This document shows positions 1 through 8,368 of a stretch of 64,000 nucleotides of DNA, piece by piece. The stretch's first letter is position 1, and every line of letters begins with the position of its first letter. The notes beneath the pieces were generated by a model. It did not search any database and was not told the DNA's origin. It saw only the letters and a list, made by a program, of their open reading frames with translations. The stretch lies in NCBI RefSeq assembly GCF_901472495.1, contig NZ_LR590469.1:1116001-1180000 (forward strand). Reading direction: 5' to 3'. A program made the position numbers and the translations under genes. The DNA is from Yersinia enterocolitica subsp. enterocolitica (GTDB taxonomy: Bacteria; Pseudomonadota; Gammaproteobacteria; Enterobacterales; Enterobacteriaceae).

Positions 1-90
1 CGAGGCAATAATAACGACCAGTATCAGTACTAATAAGAACTTATCTATTCGTAAGCGTTGTAACCAAGACATGCAAAAGTATTCCTTCAA

Positions 91-217
91 TATACCCTTC
101 GCTCTGGAAGCTGCGGGGGTGTTAGCTACGCTTACTCACCCGAATCACTTACTGATGTATGCTCATCGGGATTTGTTCGCTTGCTGCCTACCCGCAACTC
201 CAATAGCTTTGGGTATA
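91..217. repeat. ERIC element, full length (127 bp)
   Basis: The element begins TATACCC and ends GGGTATA, the inverted termini of ERIC, and is 127 bp, the canonical ERIC length. Inside it carries recognisable ERIC core pieces (CTCACCCGAATCACTTACTG and GCTCATCGGGATT). It lies between unassigned sequence at 1-90 and the 3' end of the leftward ydgJ gene, so it would be read into the ydgJ mRNA tail. I see no gene in 1-243. Confidence 0.85.
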
Positions 218-243
218 GTTTCAAAAAACCGCAGAGGTCTAAC

Positions 244-1293
244 TCAATTTGCAGTGACAACTGGCAGCGTTTTTTTCTGTTGATCAGAGGCAATGCCCAA
301 CTCAATCAACTCCATCACCGTAATCGCTTCAGATGCTGGCACTGGATTGGCTGCCGTACCCAAAATGGCATCGCGAATGCCAGCATAGTAGGCAGGATAA
401 TTACCCGGTAAGGTCAGCAATGGCTTTTCGGCCAATACGCCGTCATGTGACAGTGTCACGACACCATCGCGCATGTCATAGCCCCAGTCAGCCTGCGGTA
501 AACGCTCACCTGCTTTCAGTCGGTCTTCCTGTGGGTCTAACCCAAATTTAATGTAGCTGCCTTGCATGCCGTGGACGATATAACGCGCAGTTTCTGCCGC
601 GGCCAAAACGGTGCCATGCAAGACCACACGTTGATCTGGATAGCTGAGAATGGCATGGAAGTAGTCAACCGACTGCGCCCCTGGACGTAGCATTGCCAAA
701 TCCACATTTAAGCTGTCTGGCAAACCAAATAGTTGCAGCGCTTGATCCAGTAAATGTGGCCCCAGATCGTACCAAATACCGCTGCCAGCACCGCCTTGCT
801 CGCGCCAGCGCTGACGGATTTCAGGGCGATAACGGTCAAAGTGAGATTCAAAATAGACGATTTTCCCCAGCGAACCTTCCGCCAGTAGTGTTTTTAATGT
901 CAGGAAATCACTGTCCCAGCGGCGATTGTGGAATACGGATAATAACAACCCAGCTTCGTCCGCCTGTTGCTTCAGATCTCGCGCTTGTGACAGTGTCACG
1001 GTAAACGGTTTATCGACCACCACATGTTTACCGGCTGCCAGTGCCCGCTGGGCCAAAGGGAAATGGGTATCATTGGGTGTTGGAATAACGATGAGTTGAA
1101 TTGCCGGGTCATCAAATAAGGCTTGCGGGTCAGAAACGACAGTCATTGACGGCCAATCTGCATGAACTTTACTGGCATCACTACTGGAAACCCCTGCCAG
1201 TTCCAGCCCCGGCGTCCCCATAATCAGGGGAGCATGGAATGTTTTACTGGCGTAGCCATAACCCAGCAAACCCACTTTTATTTTTTCAGCCAT
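244..1293 (-). CDS. ydgJ: Gfo/Idh/MocA-family NAD(P)-dependent oxidoreductase (YdgJ-like)
   Basis: A 349-residue cytoplasmic oxidoreductase. The N-terminal Rossmann fold shows a GLLGYGYASKTFHAP glycine-rich segment near residues 9-23. The Gfo/Idh/MocA signature lysine is in VVVDKPFTVTLSQAR near residue 95. The C-terminal domain carries GSGIWYDLGPHLLDQA, typical of the substrate-binding half. It closely resembles E. coli YdgJ along its whole length; the natural substrate of that family member is not established. I chose the ATG at 1293 (MAEKIKV) over an upstream start at 1341 because AGAGG lies just ahead of it and family members begin here. It is downstream of and co-oriented with araC, about 100 bp away, so a link to sugar metabolism is possible but only inferred. 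Confidence 0.88.
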   Translation of the reverse strand: MAEKIKVGLLGYGYASKTFHAPLIMGTPGLELAGVSSSDASKVHADWPSMTVVSDPQALFDDPAIQLIVIPTPNDTHFPLAQRALAAGKHVVVDKPFTVTLSQARDLKQQADEAGLLLSVFHNRRWDSDFLTLKTLLAEGSLGKIVYFESHFDRYRPEIRQRWREQGGAGSGIWYDLGPHLLDQALQLFGLPDSLNVDLAMLRPGAQSVDYFHAILSYPDQRVVLHGTVLAAAETARYIVHGMQGSYIKFGLDPQEDRLKAGERLPQADWGYDMRDGVVTLSHDGVLAEKPLLTLPGNYPAYYAGIRDAILGTAANPVPASEAITVMELIELGIASDQQKKTLPVVTAN

Positions 1294-1394
1294 CACATAT
1301 TTCCTCTTGCCCGCTATCACTCGATACAATCGATTTGACACTATGATGATTGCCGCGACAAGAGGTAATTTTTTGCTTCACGAGACAAGTGGCA

Positions 1395-2327
1395 TTAAAC
1401 CCGTACGATGCCCTCGGCATTCTCGCGCCATTCGGGGTGGCGCAAGCTGCGTTGTGGATAATTGGTTTCAATGCTGCGACGCCTGAAATCACTGGGGCTA
1501 ACCCCTACGCGCTTGCGGAATACTCGGGAAAAATAAAGTTGGTCGTCATACCCCACCACCCGGCCAATGGTCGCGATCGGTTCTTGCGTGGTTTGCAGTA
1601 ATAATTTAGCGCGGATCACCCGCTGATCTTCACGCCAGCGCAAGATATTAATCCCCACTTGCTCGCGAAACAGGTGCGCCAACCGTGACGGCGATAAACA
1701 GACATGGCGGGCAACTTCATCGATGCGCAACTCACCCGCCAAATTGCCGGTGATAAATTGGCATGCTTCAATCACCCGCGGGTCCATAATACGTTGTGGG
1801 CTGAGAGGATCTTCTTCCATTGAACGCAACAACAGCCGCTCTAGCAAGTTCATTCCTAACTCTTCACCAAACCGCCGTCCGGATTTTTGTGTCTGTTCTA
1901 TATTGGCAAACAGGCGATCGAATTCTAGCAGTAAGTTATTGTTAGGTAATGATAAACGCCCTACTTCATGGGTTTTACTGTGCCACTCCAACCAATCTGC
2001 CCAATAGGCCCGAGGACGGAAATAGACCCAGCGATGATACCAACAATCACTGTTAGGTGAGCGACCATAATAATGTGCCGCTTTAGGCGGAAAGAGCAGC
2101 AAATCACCAGGGTTACTGTAAAAGGTGTTTTCACCATCAAAAATCTTGCCCTGACCCTTAATGGTCAGATTCAAGATATAACCTTTCATGCCGCCGGGCC
2201 GGTCGATAAAGAAATCGAGTGGTCCATCGGCCAGAATCGGGGTTAATCCAGCCACCAGATAAGCATTAAAAGTGTAGCCTGGCAGCAAGGGATTGGGTTG
2301 CGGTTCCTGAACCATTCGATGGTACAT
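1395..2327 (-). CDS. araC: Arabinose operon regulator AraC
   Basis: 310 residues, slightly longer than E. coli AraC (292). The N-terminal cupin-like arabinose-binding and dimerisation domain contains LLPGYTFNAYLVAGLTPI, DFFIDRPGGMKGYILNLTI and WYHRWVYFRPRAYW. The C-terminal AraC/XylS domain has two helix-turn-helix units (VARHVCLSPSRLAHLFREQ, and the signature around GRVVGYDDQLYFSRVFRKR). AraC activates ara promoters when arabinose is bound and represses by looping without it. The start at 2327 has AAGGAG five bases upstream. The gene follows araH in the same direction rather than being divergent from araB as in E. coli, so its autoregulation may differ. Confidence 0.96.
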   Translation of the reverse strand: MYHRMVQEPQPNPLLPGYTFNAYLVAGLTPILADGPLDFFIDRPGGMKGYILNLTIKGQGKIFDGENTFYSNPGDLLLFPPKAAHYYGRSPNSDCWYHRWVYFRPRAYWADWLEWHSKTHEVGRLSLPNNNLLLEFDRLFANIEQTQKSGRRFGEELGMNLLERLLLRSMEEDPLSPQRIMDPRVIEACQFITGNLAGELRIDEVARHVCLSPSRLAHLFREQVGINILRWREDQRVIRAKLLLQTTQEPIATIGRVVGYDDQLYFSRVFRKRVGVSPSDFRRRSIETNYPQRSLRHPEWRENAEGIVRV

Positions 2328-2362
2328 TGAGTCTCCTTGGTGTCATTTCCTAATCATCAGTT

Positions 2363-2391
2363 TATCGGGCAGATTTGAAATCTGCCCGATA
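2363..2391. other. Perfect hairpin between araH and araC
   Basis: ATCGGGCAGATTT (2364-2376) is followed after one base by its exact reverse complement (2378-2390), and the T/A pair outside extends the stem. There is no U-tract on either side, so it is not a textbook intrinsic terminator. In the leftward araFGH transcript it would lie after araH and ahead of araC, where it could protect the 3' end or limit read-through. The structure is seen; the function is inferred. Confidence 0.6.
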
Positions 2392-2450
2392 GTGATAACA
2401 GAATTGTGAGCCACGGTGGATTTTTATGGACTTTCCTGTCATCGGTGCGC

Positions 2451-3509
2451 TTATACCGTCCGTTTAGCCAGCTGTTTGTAACGGTCGAAGATAACCGCTG
2501 CCAGCAGGATCAAGCCGCGCACCACGTATTGTGAGAACGGGGAAATATTCAGTAGGTTCATGGCATTTTCCACTGTGCCAAGAATCAAAATACCGGCGAT
2601 TACATAGGAAATTTTGCCAATGCCGCCTTTGAGAGATACCCCACCCAGCACACAAGCGGAGATAACTATCAACTCATAACCAATCGAAGTCATTGGCTGA
2701 CCACTGGTCATACGTGAAGCCAAGATGATCCCCGCAGCGGCGGATACCAGACCAGACAACACAAAGATAATGATTTTGGTACGTACCACCGGAACCCCAG
2801 CCAAACGAGCGGCATCTTCATTACCACCGATCGCCAATGTATTGCGGCCAAATGTGGTTTTATTCAGCAGGAAACCAAACAGTGCCAGGCAAGCAATAGT
2901 GATCCAAATCGGCGCGGGCAACCCTAACCAATTGGTATAGCCAAGTGCAAAGAAACGCTCATCTTCGATACCCACTGCTTTACCATCAGAAATGATATAA
3001 GCCAGACCACGAACAATTTGCATGGTCGCCAGAGTGGTTATCAGGGCATTTATCTTCAGCCGGGCAATGACAAAACCGTTGATCAGACCACACAATGCGC
3101 CCAGTAACAAACCCGCCCCCACCCCCAGCCATAAGCTTTCAGTCATATTGATGACCACCGCGGTGGTGACCCCCGCACAAGCAATAACTGAGGCGACAGA
3201 TAAGTCAAAATCACCGGATGCCAAACAAAACAGCATACCGCACGCCACCATCCCGGACATTGAGATAGCCAGCCCCAAGCCTTTCATATTGATAAAGGAG
3301 CCAAAATTAGGCACAAATATGACACAGCCAATAAACACCACGGCGAAAACCACCAGCATGCCGTAGCTATCCCAAATGCGAGATAGCCCCAGCCCCCTAT
3401 TAGCAGGAGCCTCTTGCGGTGGCTGCGACTGAGGTGATGTGGGGGTGGTCTTTTTATCTGAGCTCAAAGTCACGCTGGACATGGATGTATTCATTACAAT
3501 CTTCTTCAC
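2451..3509 (-). CDS. araH: L-arabinose ABC transporter permease AraH
   Basis: Inner-membrane permease of the high-affinity arabinose importer, with about eight to ten hydrophobic segments. It shows the BPD_transp_2 family look of ribose/arabinose permeases (FINMKGLGLAISMSGMVACG, ASGDFDLSVASVIACAG, LAGVPVVRTKIIIFVLSGL, SACVLGGVSLKGG). It is near identical in plan to E. coli AraH but has a longer hydrophilic N-terminus of about 45 residues rich in Ser, Thr, Pro and Gln. I place the start at the GTG at 3509 because AAGGAG is six bases ahead of it. A GTG at 3524, two bases after the araG stop, and an ATG at 3494 are alternatives. It is the last transporter gene of araFGH and is translationally close to araG. 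Confidence 0.94.
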   Translation of the reverse strand: MKKIVMNTSMSSVTLSSDKKTTPTSPQSQPPQEAPANRGLGLSRIWDSYGMLVVFAVVFIGCVIFVPNFGSFINMKGLGLAISMSGMVACGMLFCLASGDFDLSVASVIACAGVTTAVVINMTESLWLGVGAGLLLGALCGLINGFVIARLKINALITTLATMQIVRGLAYIISDGKAVGIEDERFFALGYTNWLGLPAPIWITIACLALFGFLLNKTTFGRNTLAIGGNEDAARLAGVPVVRTKIIIFVLSGLVSAAAGIILASRMTSGQPMTSIGYELIVISACVLGGVSLKGGIGKISYVIAGILILGTVENAMNLLNISPFSQYVVRGLILLAAVIFDRYKQLAKRTV

Positions 3510-3526
3510 AGTCATCTCCTTCACAA

Positions 3527-5098
3527 TCAGGCCACCGCAGGTGCGGTATCCGTCGCAATATTCGGGGTACGTAGCATCGCCAAACTGAGCGCTTGCTCTT
3601 CAGTGGCATCATCGTGATTTAACTCACCGGAGATGGCTCCTTCGCGCATCACCACAATTCTGTCCGCCAGCCCAAGAACCTCTGGCAAATCGCTCGACGC
3701 AAACAGCACGGCAATGCCTTGTTTCGCCAGTTCATAAATCACGTTATAGATTTCATGCTTGGCCCCGACGTCAATACCACGAGTCGGTTCATCCAGCAGG
3801 ATCACTTTCATATCCTCAGATAACCAGCGGCCCAAAATGGCTTTCTGCTGATTTCCTCCGGAGAGATTCATAATCAACTGCTGAGGGCCAGGGGTTTTGA
3901 TATTCAAGGACTGAATGCGTAGTGCCGCGTTCTGTTGTTCCCAGCGATTATTAATCAGGCAGCCAGCGGTCAGTGTTTTGCGGCGGGCGCTGATATTGAT
4001 ATTGTCCTGCACCGAATGCACTGGAATGATACCGTCAGCTTTGCGATCTTCCGGGCACAGCATAACTCCGGCGGTAATGGCATCAATCGGCGAGCGAATA
4101 GTGAGCGGCTTGCCATCCAGTAAAACCTGCCCACTGGTCAGTTTGGTGCCACCAAATAGCCCTTTAAGTAATTCGCTGCGCCCTGCACCGACCAGCCCAA
4201 ACAAGCCGACAATCTCACCTTGATGTACGGTTAGGCTAATGGGAGATTTCACACCAATGGCTTTGACGTTTTGTAATGTCAGGCGCTCAGGCCCAATGTC
4301 ACGTGGCAGATAACCATAAATATCCCCCAGATTGCGCCCGACCATGGCTTGTACCAGCGAATCATTATTCACCTGCGCCATATCATCAAAAGTGCGTACG
4401 TAGCGGCCATCTTTGAACACGGTAATGGCATCACTCAGCGCAAAGATTTCTTCCATACGGTGAGAGACATACAATATGACGCGCCCTTCAGCACGTAACT
4501 CACGGATCACCCGGAACAGTTGCTCGATTTCCCGCGCAGAAAGCGAACTGGTCGGCTCATCAAACGCAATAATTTTGGCATTACGCGCCAGTGCCTTAGC
4601 AATTTCCACCATCTGCCATTGGCCGATGGAGAGGTATTTGAGTGGAGTATCGGGGTCAATATCCAGCCCCAAATGCGCGAGTTGTAAGCTGGACTCATAA
4701 CGCAGCAATTTACGATCAACCATGCCCATCTTGGTGGGCAATTGGCCTAAATAGATATTTTCTGCCACTGTCATTTCCGGAACCAAATGCAGTTCCTGAT
4801 AAATGATTGCCACTCCCGCATCAAGCGCTTCGGTGGTATTGGTAAAATTAACGGCTTTGCCTTTAATATGAATCTCACCCTGAGTCGGGGTGTAATTGCC
4901 GCTGAGAATTTTTAGCAGAGTCGATTTCCCTGCGCCATTCTCCCCCATCAGGGCATGGATTTGCCCGGCCTGACAGGTAAAACTGATATCATCCAGCGCT
5001 TGCACACCGGGGAAACTTTTTCCGATGCCACAAAAAGCCAGATACGGTGACTGTTCGGCTTCCAGCTCGGCCTGTAACGCAGAATGGAGTGCTGACAT
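3527..5098 (-). CDS. araG: L-arabinose ABC transporter ATP-binding protein AraG
   Basis: A double ABC ATPase of 523 residues that energises arabinose import. The first nucleotide-binding domain has Walker A GENGAGKST, signature LSIGQWQ and Walker B IIAFDEPTSS. The second has GLVGAGRSE in place of a normal Walker A, LSGGNQQK and VILLDEPTRGID, which is the usual asymmetric sugar-import ATPase pattern. The start at 5098 (MSALHS) is preceded by AAGGAAACC at good spacing; a start at 5137 would lack a ribosome site. It sits between araF and araH. Confidence 0.96.
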   Translation of the reverse strand: MSALHSALQAELEAEQSPYLAFCGIGKSFPGVQALDDISFTCQAGQIHALMGENGAGKSTLLKILSGNYTPTQGEIHIKGKAVNFTNTTEALDAGVAIIYQELHLVPEMTVAENIYLGQLPTKMGMVDRKLLRYESSLQLAHLGLDIDPDTPLKYLSIGQWQMVEIAKALARNAKIIAFDEPTSSLSAREIEQLFRVIRELRAEGRVILYVSHRMEEIFALSDAITVFKDGRYVRTFDDMAQVNNDSLVQAMVGRNLGDIYGYLPRDIGPERLTLQNVKAIGVKSPISLTVHQGEIVGLFGLVGAGRSELLKGLFGGTKLTSGQVLLDGKPLTIRSPIDAITAGVMLCPEDRKADGIIPVHSVQDNINISARRKTLTAGCLINNRWEQQNAALRIQSLNIKTPGPQQLIMNLSGGNQQKAILGRWLSEDMKVILLDEPTRGIDVGAKHEIYNVIYELAKQGIAVLFASSDLPEVLGLADRIVVMREGAISGELNHDDATEEQALSLAMLRTPNIATDTAPAVA

Positions 5099-5125
5099 GA
5101 TGGTTTCCTTATAAAGATTGGGTTG

Positions 5126-5156
5126 CACCGGGGCCAAATATCAAATGACCCCAGTG
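5126..5156. other. Intercistronic hairpin between araF and araG
   Basis: The arms CACCGGGGCC and GACCCCAGTG are imperfect reverse complements around an AT-rich loop. The hairpin lies in the 78-bp gap between the araF stop and the araG start. In binding-protein-dependent operons such hairpins often stabilise the upstream binding-protein message, giving more AraF than AraGH. That role is inference here. Confidence 0.5.
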
Positions 5157-5176
5157 CGCCATAGCGTGTAGTGGAA

Positions 5177-6160
5177 TTACATCAAGCCTTTCTTCTCTAA
5201 CTCAGTTTTGAAGTTATCGCGGGTGATCAGCACCACATCAGTCACTTCAGTAAATTTCGCTGGCTCAACATCTTTGGTGACCCAGTCATGCAGCATCTGA
5301 ATGCTCTTATAACCGTGGATATCCGGGCTTGGTAACAGAGAACCGTAGAAGCCAGTCGCCTGACCTTTGGACAGTTCGCTAACCGCATCAACCCCATTGA
5401 TACCAATGCCTATCACATTCGGCGCCTTAAAGCCCTGACCTTCAGTGGCACGCACACCACCCAATACGGTGTTGTCGTTCATCCCGACGATCAGCCAGTT
5501 TTTCACTTCAGGATGCTGTACTAACATAGAGTTAGCGGCATCGAATGCCCCTGGGATATCATTGGATTTAGTGGGAACTTTGTAGATCTGTTTTTCCGGG
5601 AAGCCCGCAGCTTTCAATGCGTCCATTGAGCCAGAAGTGCGACGGCGCGCGGTGTCCAGCTCATCAGAAGTGATCGCCATAACGGCGGTTTCCCCTGGCT
5701 GCCACCCCCGTTTATTCATCTCTTTCCACAGTTCCTGCCCTTGGCGCTCACCAATTTTGGTCGCCGCCATCATCACCAATGGCACGCTCTCCATGGGTTT
5801 GCCTTTGGCATTGACGAATTGATCGTCAACTGCGATCACTTTCAGGTTATAACTGCGAGCCTTAGCTTCAATGGCTGGCCCTAGTTTCGGATCAGGGGTA
5901 CAGATAACGAAACCTTTCGCACCACTGGCGGCCAGACTGTCGATAGCATTTAAGGTTTTTTCACCATCGGGCACGGCAATTTTTATCACTTCAAAACCTA
6001 AATCTTTGCCCGCTTTATCGGCAAACTTCCACTCGGTCTGGAACCAAGGTTCTTCAGGTTGCTTAACTAAAAATCCTAGTTTCATGCTTTCGGCAATAGC
6101 TGAATGTGACATAACTGCCGCTAACCCAACCACTGCCAGCGCTTTAGTTAATTTATGCAT
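5177..6160 (-). CDS. araF: Periplasmic L-arabinose-binding protein AraF
   Basis: 327 residues. A Sec signal peptide is evident (charged MHKLTK, hydrophobic ALAVVGLAAVMSHSA, then AIAE with likely cleavage after SAIA or nearby). The mature part is a type I sugar-binding protein starting MKLGFLVKQPEEPWFQTEW, with VIAVDDQFVNAKGK and NDNTVLGGVRATEGQGF matching the arabinose-binding clefts of E. coli AraF. It delivers arabinose to AraGH. It is the first gene of the araFGH unit, divergent from araBA across a 435-bp control region. The start has GGAGAACACT just upstream. Confidence 0.95.
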   Translation of the reverse strand: MHKLTKALAVVGLAAVMSHSAIAESMKLGFLVKQPEEPWFQTEWKFADKAGKDLGFEVIKIAVPDGEKTLNAIDSLAASGAKGFVICTPDPKLGPAIEAKARSYNLKVIAVDDQFVNAKGKPMESVPLVMMAATKIGERQGQELWKEMNKRGWQPGETAVMAITSDELDTARRRTSGSMDALKAAGFPEKQIYKVPTKSNDIPGAFDAANSMLVQHPEVKNWLIVGMNDNTVLGGVRATEGQGFKAPNVIGIGINGVDAVSELSKGQATGFYGSLLPSPDIHGYKSIQMLHDWVTKDVEPAKFTEVTDVVLITRDNFKTELEKKGLM

Positions 6161-6285
6161 AGTGTTCTCCGGACTTTTTTTGTAGGAAGAGATATTTTTT
6201 GTTTATTTAATCGACATCAACCACAATCAATCGTTTTTCAGTGGAAACGTTATCAATCGTATTTTTCAACGTTAATAAGCTTTAA

Positions 6286-6324
6286 TCCTTTATTAAAAGC
6301 GACCTAACCTCACCATATCCGCTA
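6286..6324 (-). promoter_or_regulatory. Possible AraC half-sites for the araFGH promoter
   Basis: On the minus strand, 6324-6308 begins TAGCGGAT, identical to the first eight bases of the E. coli araI2 half-site. A weaker TCGCTTTT-type half-site follows about 22 bases downstream. They lie 125-165 bp ahead of the araF start. Just downstream there are direct repeats of ATCAATCGT at about 6227 and 6253 and AACGTTA at 6246, 6268 and 6339, of unknown meaning. Assignment to AraC is inference from half-site similarity. Confidence 0.35.
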
Positions 6325-6362
6325 AGACAGGAACAGTTTTAACGTTAATTACGTGTCAGAAT

Positions 6363-6427
6363 GTAGAGCGCTATCACATCCAGGGATTACAGTTTATTTA
6401 TCCATGTATTCAGCAAATTTAACCTAT
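6363..6427 (+). promoter_or_regulatory. araBA control region: CRP-like site and tandem AraC half-sites
   Basis: CAGTTTATTTATCCATG at 6390-6406 matches 12 of 17 bases of the E. coli araI1 half-site (TAGCATTTTTATCCATA). Four bases later, CAGCAAATTTAACCTAT at 6411-6427 matches the araI2 half-site at about 10 of 17. The 4-bp gap, same-strand orientation and 21-bp repeat are the geometry AraC needs. A sequence ending in a perfect TCACA (6363-6378) resembles a CRP site immediately upstream, the place it occupies in E. coli. I could not assign a convincing -10. The leader from here to araB is about 170 bases. Confidence 0.6.
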
Positions 6428-6595
6428 TGCTAACTTTTGACTAGCATCACAAAAACGCTATAGGAAGCAGAAAAGTGCATACTTCCAGCTATTGACTCCT
6501 CACCTCTTGCTGTCACTCACTCCTATCTTTGTTAGCAATTAATAGGCAATTGCCCATGAATCCTTGTTTTCAGTAATGAGTTAGGAGCAACCACC

Positions 6596-8311
6596 ATGAC
6601 AGGCGACGTTATATCGGCAGAACGCCCTTTTTTGACAAAAGAGGCTATCTCGCTCGGGTTGGATTTTGGCAGCGATTCCGTTCGGGTATTGGCGGTGGAT
6701 TGTCAGGATGGCACTGAGATAGACACTGAAGTTGTTTACTACCCTCGCTGGCAGAAAGGCCTCTACAGCCACGCTGCGCAAAATCAGTTCCGTCATCATC
6801 CCCTCGACTACATCGAAGCCATGCAACAGGCTATTCGCCAAGTCGTTAGCCGCCTGTCAGTAGAACAACGCCAACACATTATTGGCATCGGCGTGGATAC
6901 CACCGGTTCCACCCCCGCACCGATTGATGAACAAGGTCAGGTATTGGCGTTACGTCCTGATTTTGCTGAAAACCCTAATGCGATGTTCGTGCTATGGAAA
7001 GATCACACCGCCATAGAAGAAGCTGAAGAAATCAACCGGTTATGTCGCAGTGGCGAATTTGAGGATTATTCGCGTTATATTGGTGGGGTTTACTCTTCTG
7101 AATGGTTTTGGGCGAAAATTCTGCATGTCACGCGCGCCGATAAAGCGGTGCGAGATGCGGCGGTATCATGGATTGAACTATGCGACTGGGTTCCGGCGCT
7201 ACTTTCAGGCACCACTGCCCCTAAAGATATTCAGCGGGGTCGGTGCGCTGCGGGGCATAAAAGCTTGTGGCACCCCTCATGGGGAGGATTACCACCGCGT
7301 GAATTCCTGGCCGCACTTGATAACAGTTTAGTCAGCCAACTCGATTACCCGATGTTCACTGATACCTATACCGCTGAACGCCAGGTTGGTCTGATTACCG
7401 CTGAATGGGCCGAGCGTTTGGGGCTGCCTGCGACTGTGGTTATTTCAGGTGGTGCATTTGATTGTCATATGGGTGCCGTCGGTGCCGGTGCTCAACCTTA
7501 TACTTTGGTTAAAGTTATCGGCACTTCTACTTGCGATATTTTGATTGCCGATAAAAAGCTCGTCGGTGAGCGGGCTATCGCTGGGATTTGTGGGCAAGTA
7601 GAAGGCAGTGTTGTTCCCGGCTGGATTGGTATGGAAGCGGGCCAGTCAGCATTCGGTGACATGTATGCCTGGTTCAGCCGTTTATTGAGCTGGCCACTGC
7701 ATCAAGCTGCACTGACACAACCAGAATTACAACCACAGTTAAAACAGATTGAATCTACCCTACTGGCTTCACTGACGGCTGAATGGGCTAAAAATCCCTC
7801 ACTTGATAATCTGCCAGTGGTATTGGATTGGTTTAATGGCCGCCGCACCCCGAATGCCAATCAGCGACTAAAAGGCGTTATCACTGATCTCAATCTGGGA
7901 ACGGATGCTCCCACGCTATTTGGCGGGTTTATCGCTGCCACCGCATTTGGTGCCCGCGCAATTATGGAATGCTTCGAACAGCAAGACATTCCGGTGGAGA
8001 ACGTGCTGGCATTGGGCGGTATTGCACGCAAATCGCCGGTTATCATGCAGGTTTGCGCTGATGTCATGAACCGACCGATCCAGATTGTGGCATCCGATCA
8101 ATGTTGCGCCTTGGGCGCGGCGATTTTTGCCGCTGTGGCCGCTGGTGTGTTTGCTGATGTACCGACAGCACAACAACATATGGCGTGTAAGATTGAACGC
8201 ACCCTGACCCCCAATGCAGCACAAGTTGCCCGCTATCAACAGCTTTATCAACGCTATCAACAGTGGTGTCTATCCGCTGAGCCACACTACGCACCGGTAA
8301 CCGAAGCGTGA
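6596..8311 (+). CDS. araB: L-ribulokinase AraB
   Basis: A 571-residue FGGY-family kinase that phosphorylates L-ribulose to L-ribulose-5-phosphate. The N-terminal ATPase fold shows GLDFGSDSVRVLAVD (near 21-35) and GIGVDTTGSTPAPID. The centre has VISGGAFDCHMGAVGAGAQP and KVIGTSTCDI. The C-terminal FGGY signature is around LALGGIARKSPVIMQVCAD, with ASDQCCALGAAIFAAVAAG at the end. It carries about 15 extra N-terminal residues compared with E. coli AraB. GGAG is ten bases ahead of the ATG. It is followed by araA 57 bp later; unlike in E. coli, araD does not follow. Confidence 0.96.
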   Translation: MTGDVISAERPFLTKEAISLGLDFGSDSVRVLAVDCQDGTEIDTEVVYYPRWQKGLYSHAAQNQFRHHPLDYIEAMQQAIRQVVSRLSVEQRQHIIGIGVDTTGSTPAPIDEQGQVLALRPDFAENPNAMFVLWKDHTAIEEAEEINRLCRSGEFEDYSRYIGGVYSSEWFWAKILHVTRADKAVRDAAVSWIELCDWVPALLSGTTAPKDIQRGRCAAGHKSLWHPSWGGLPPREFLAALDNSLVSQLDYPMFTDTYTAERQVGLITAEWAERLGLPATVVISGGAFDCHMGAVGAGAQPYTLVKVIGTSTCDILIADKKLVGERAIAGICGQVEGSVVPGWIGMEAGQSAFGDMYAWFSRLLSWPLHQAALTQPELQPQLKQIESTLLASLTAEWAKNPSLDNLPVVLDWFNGRRTPNANQRLKGVITDLNLGTDAPTLFGGFIAATAFGARAIMECFEQQDIPVENVLALGGIARKSPVIMQVCADVMNRPIQIVASDQCCALGAAIFAAVAAGVFADVPTAQQHMACKIERTLTPNAAQVARYQQLYQRYQQWCLSAEPHYAPVTEA

Positions 8312-8368
8312 TTAACCGGCTGATTTATCACTTTATGTTGTATAAAAATTGATTAAATGGAGTATCAG

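Noticed and set aside
693..1004. Plus-strand frame inside ydgJ, and many similar long antisense frames in rsx, rnb, acnA and cstA
   Set aside because: They mirror strongly conserved genes on the other strand and lack ribosome sites or family resemblance.
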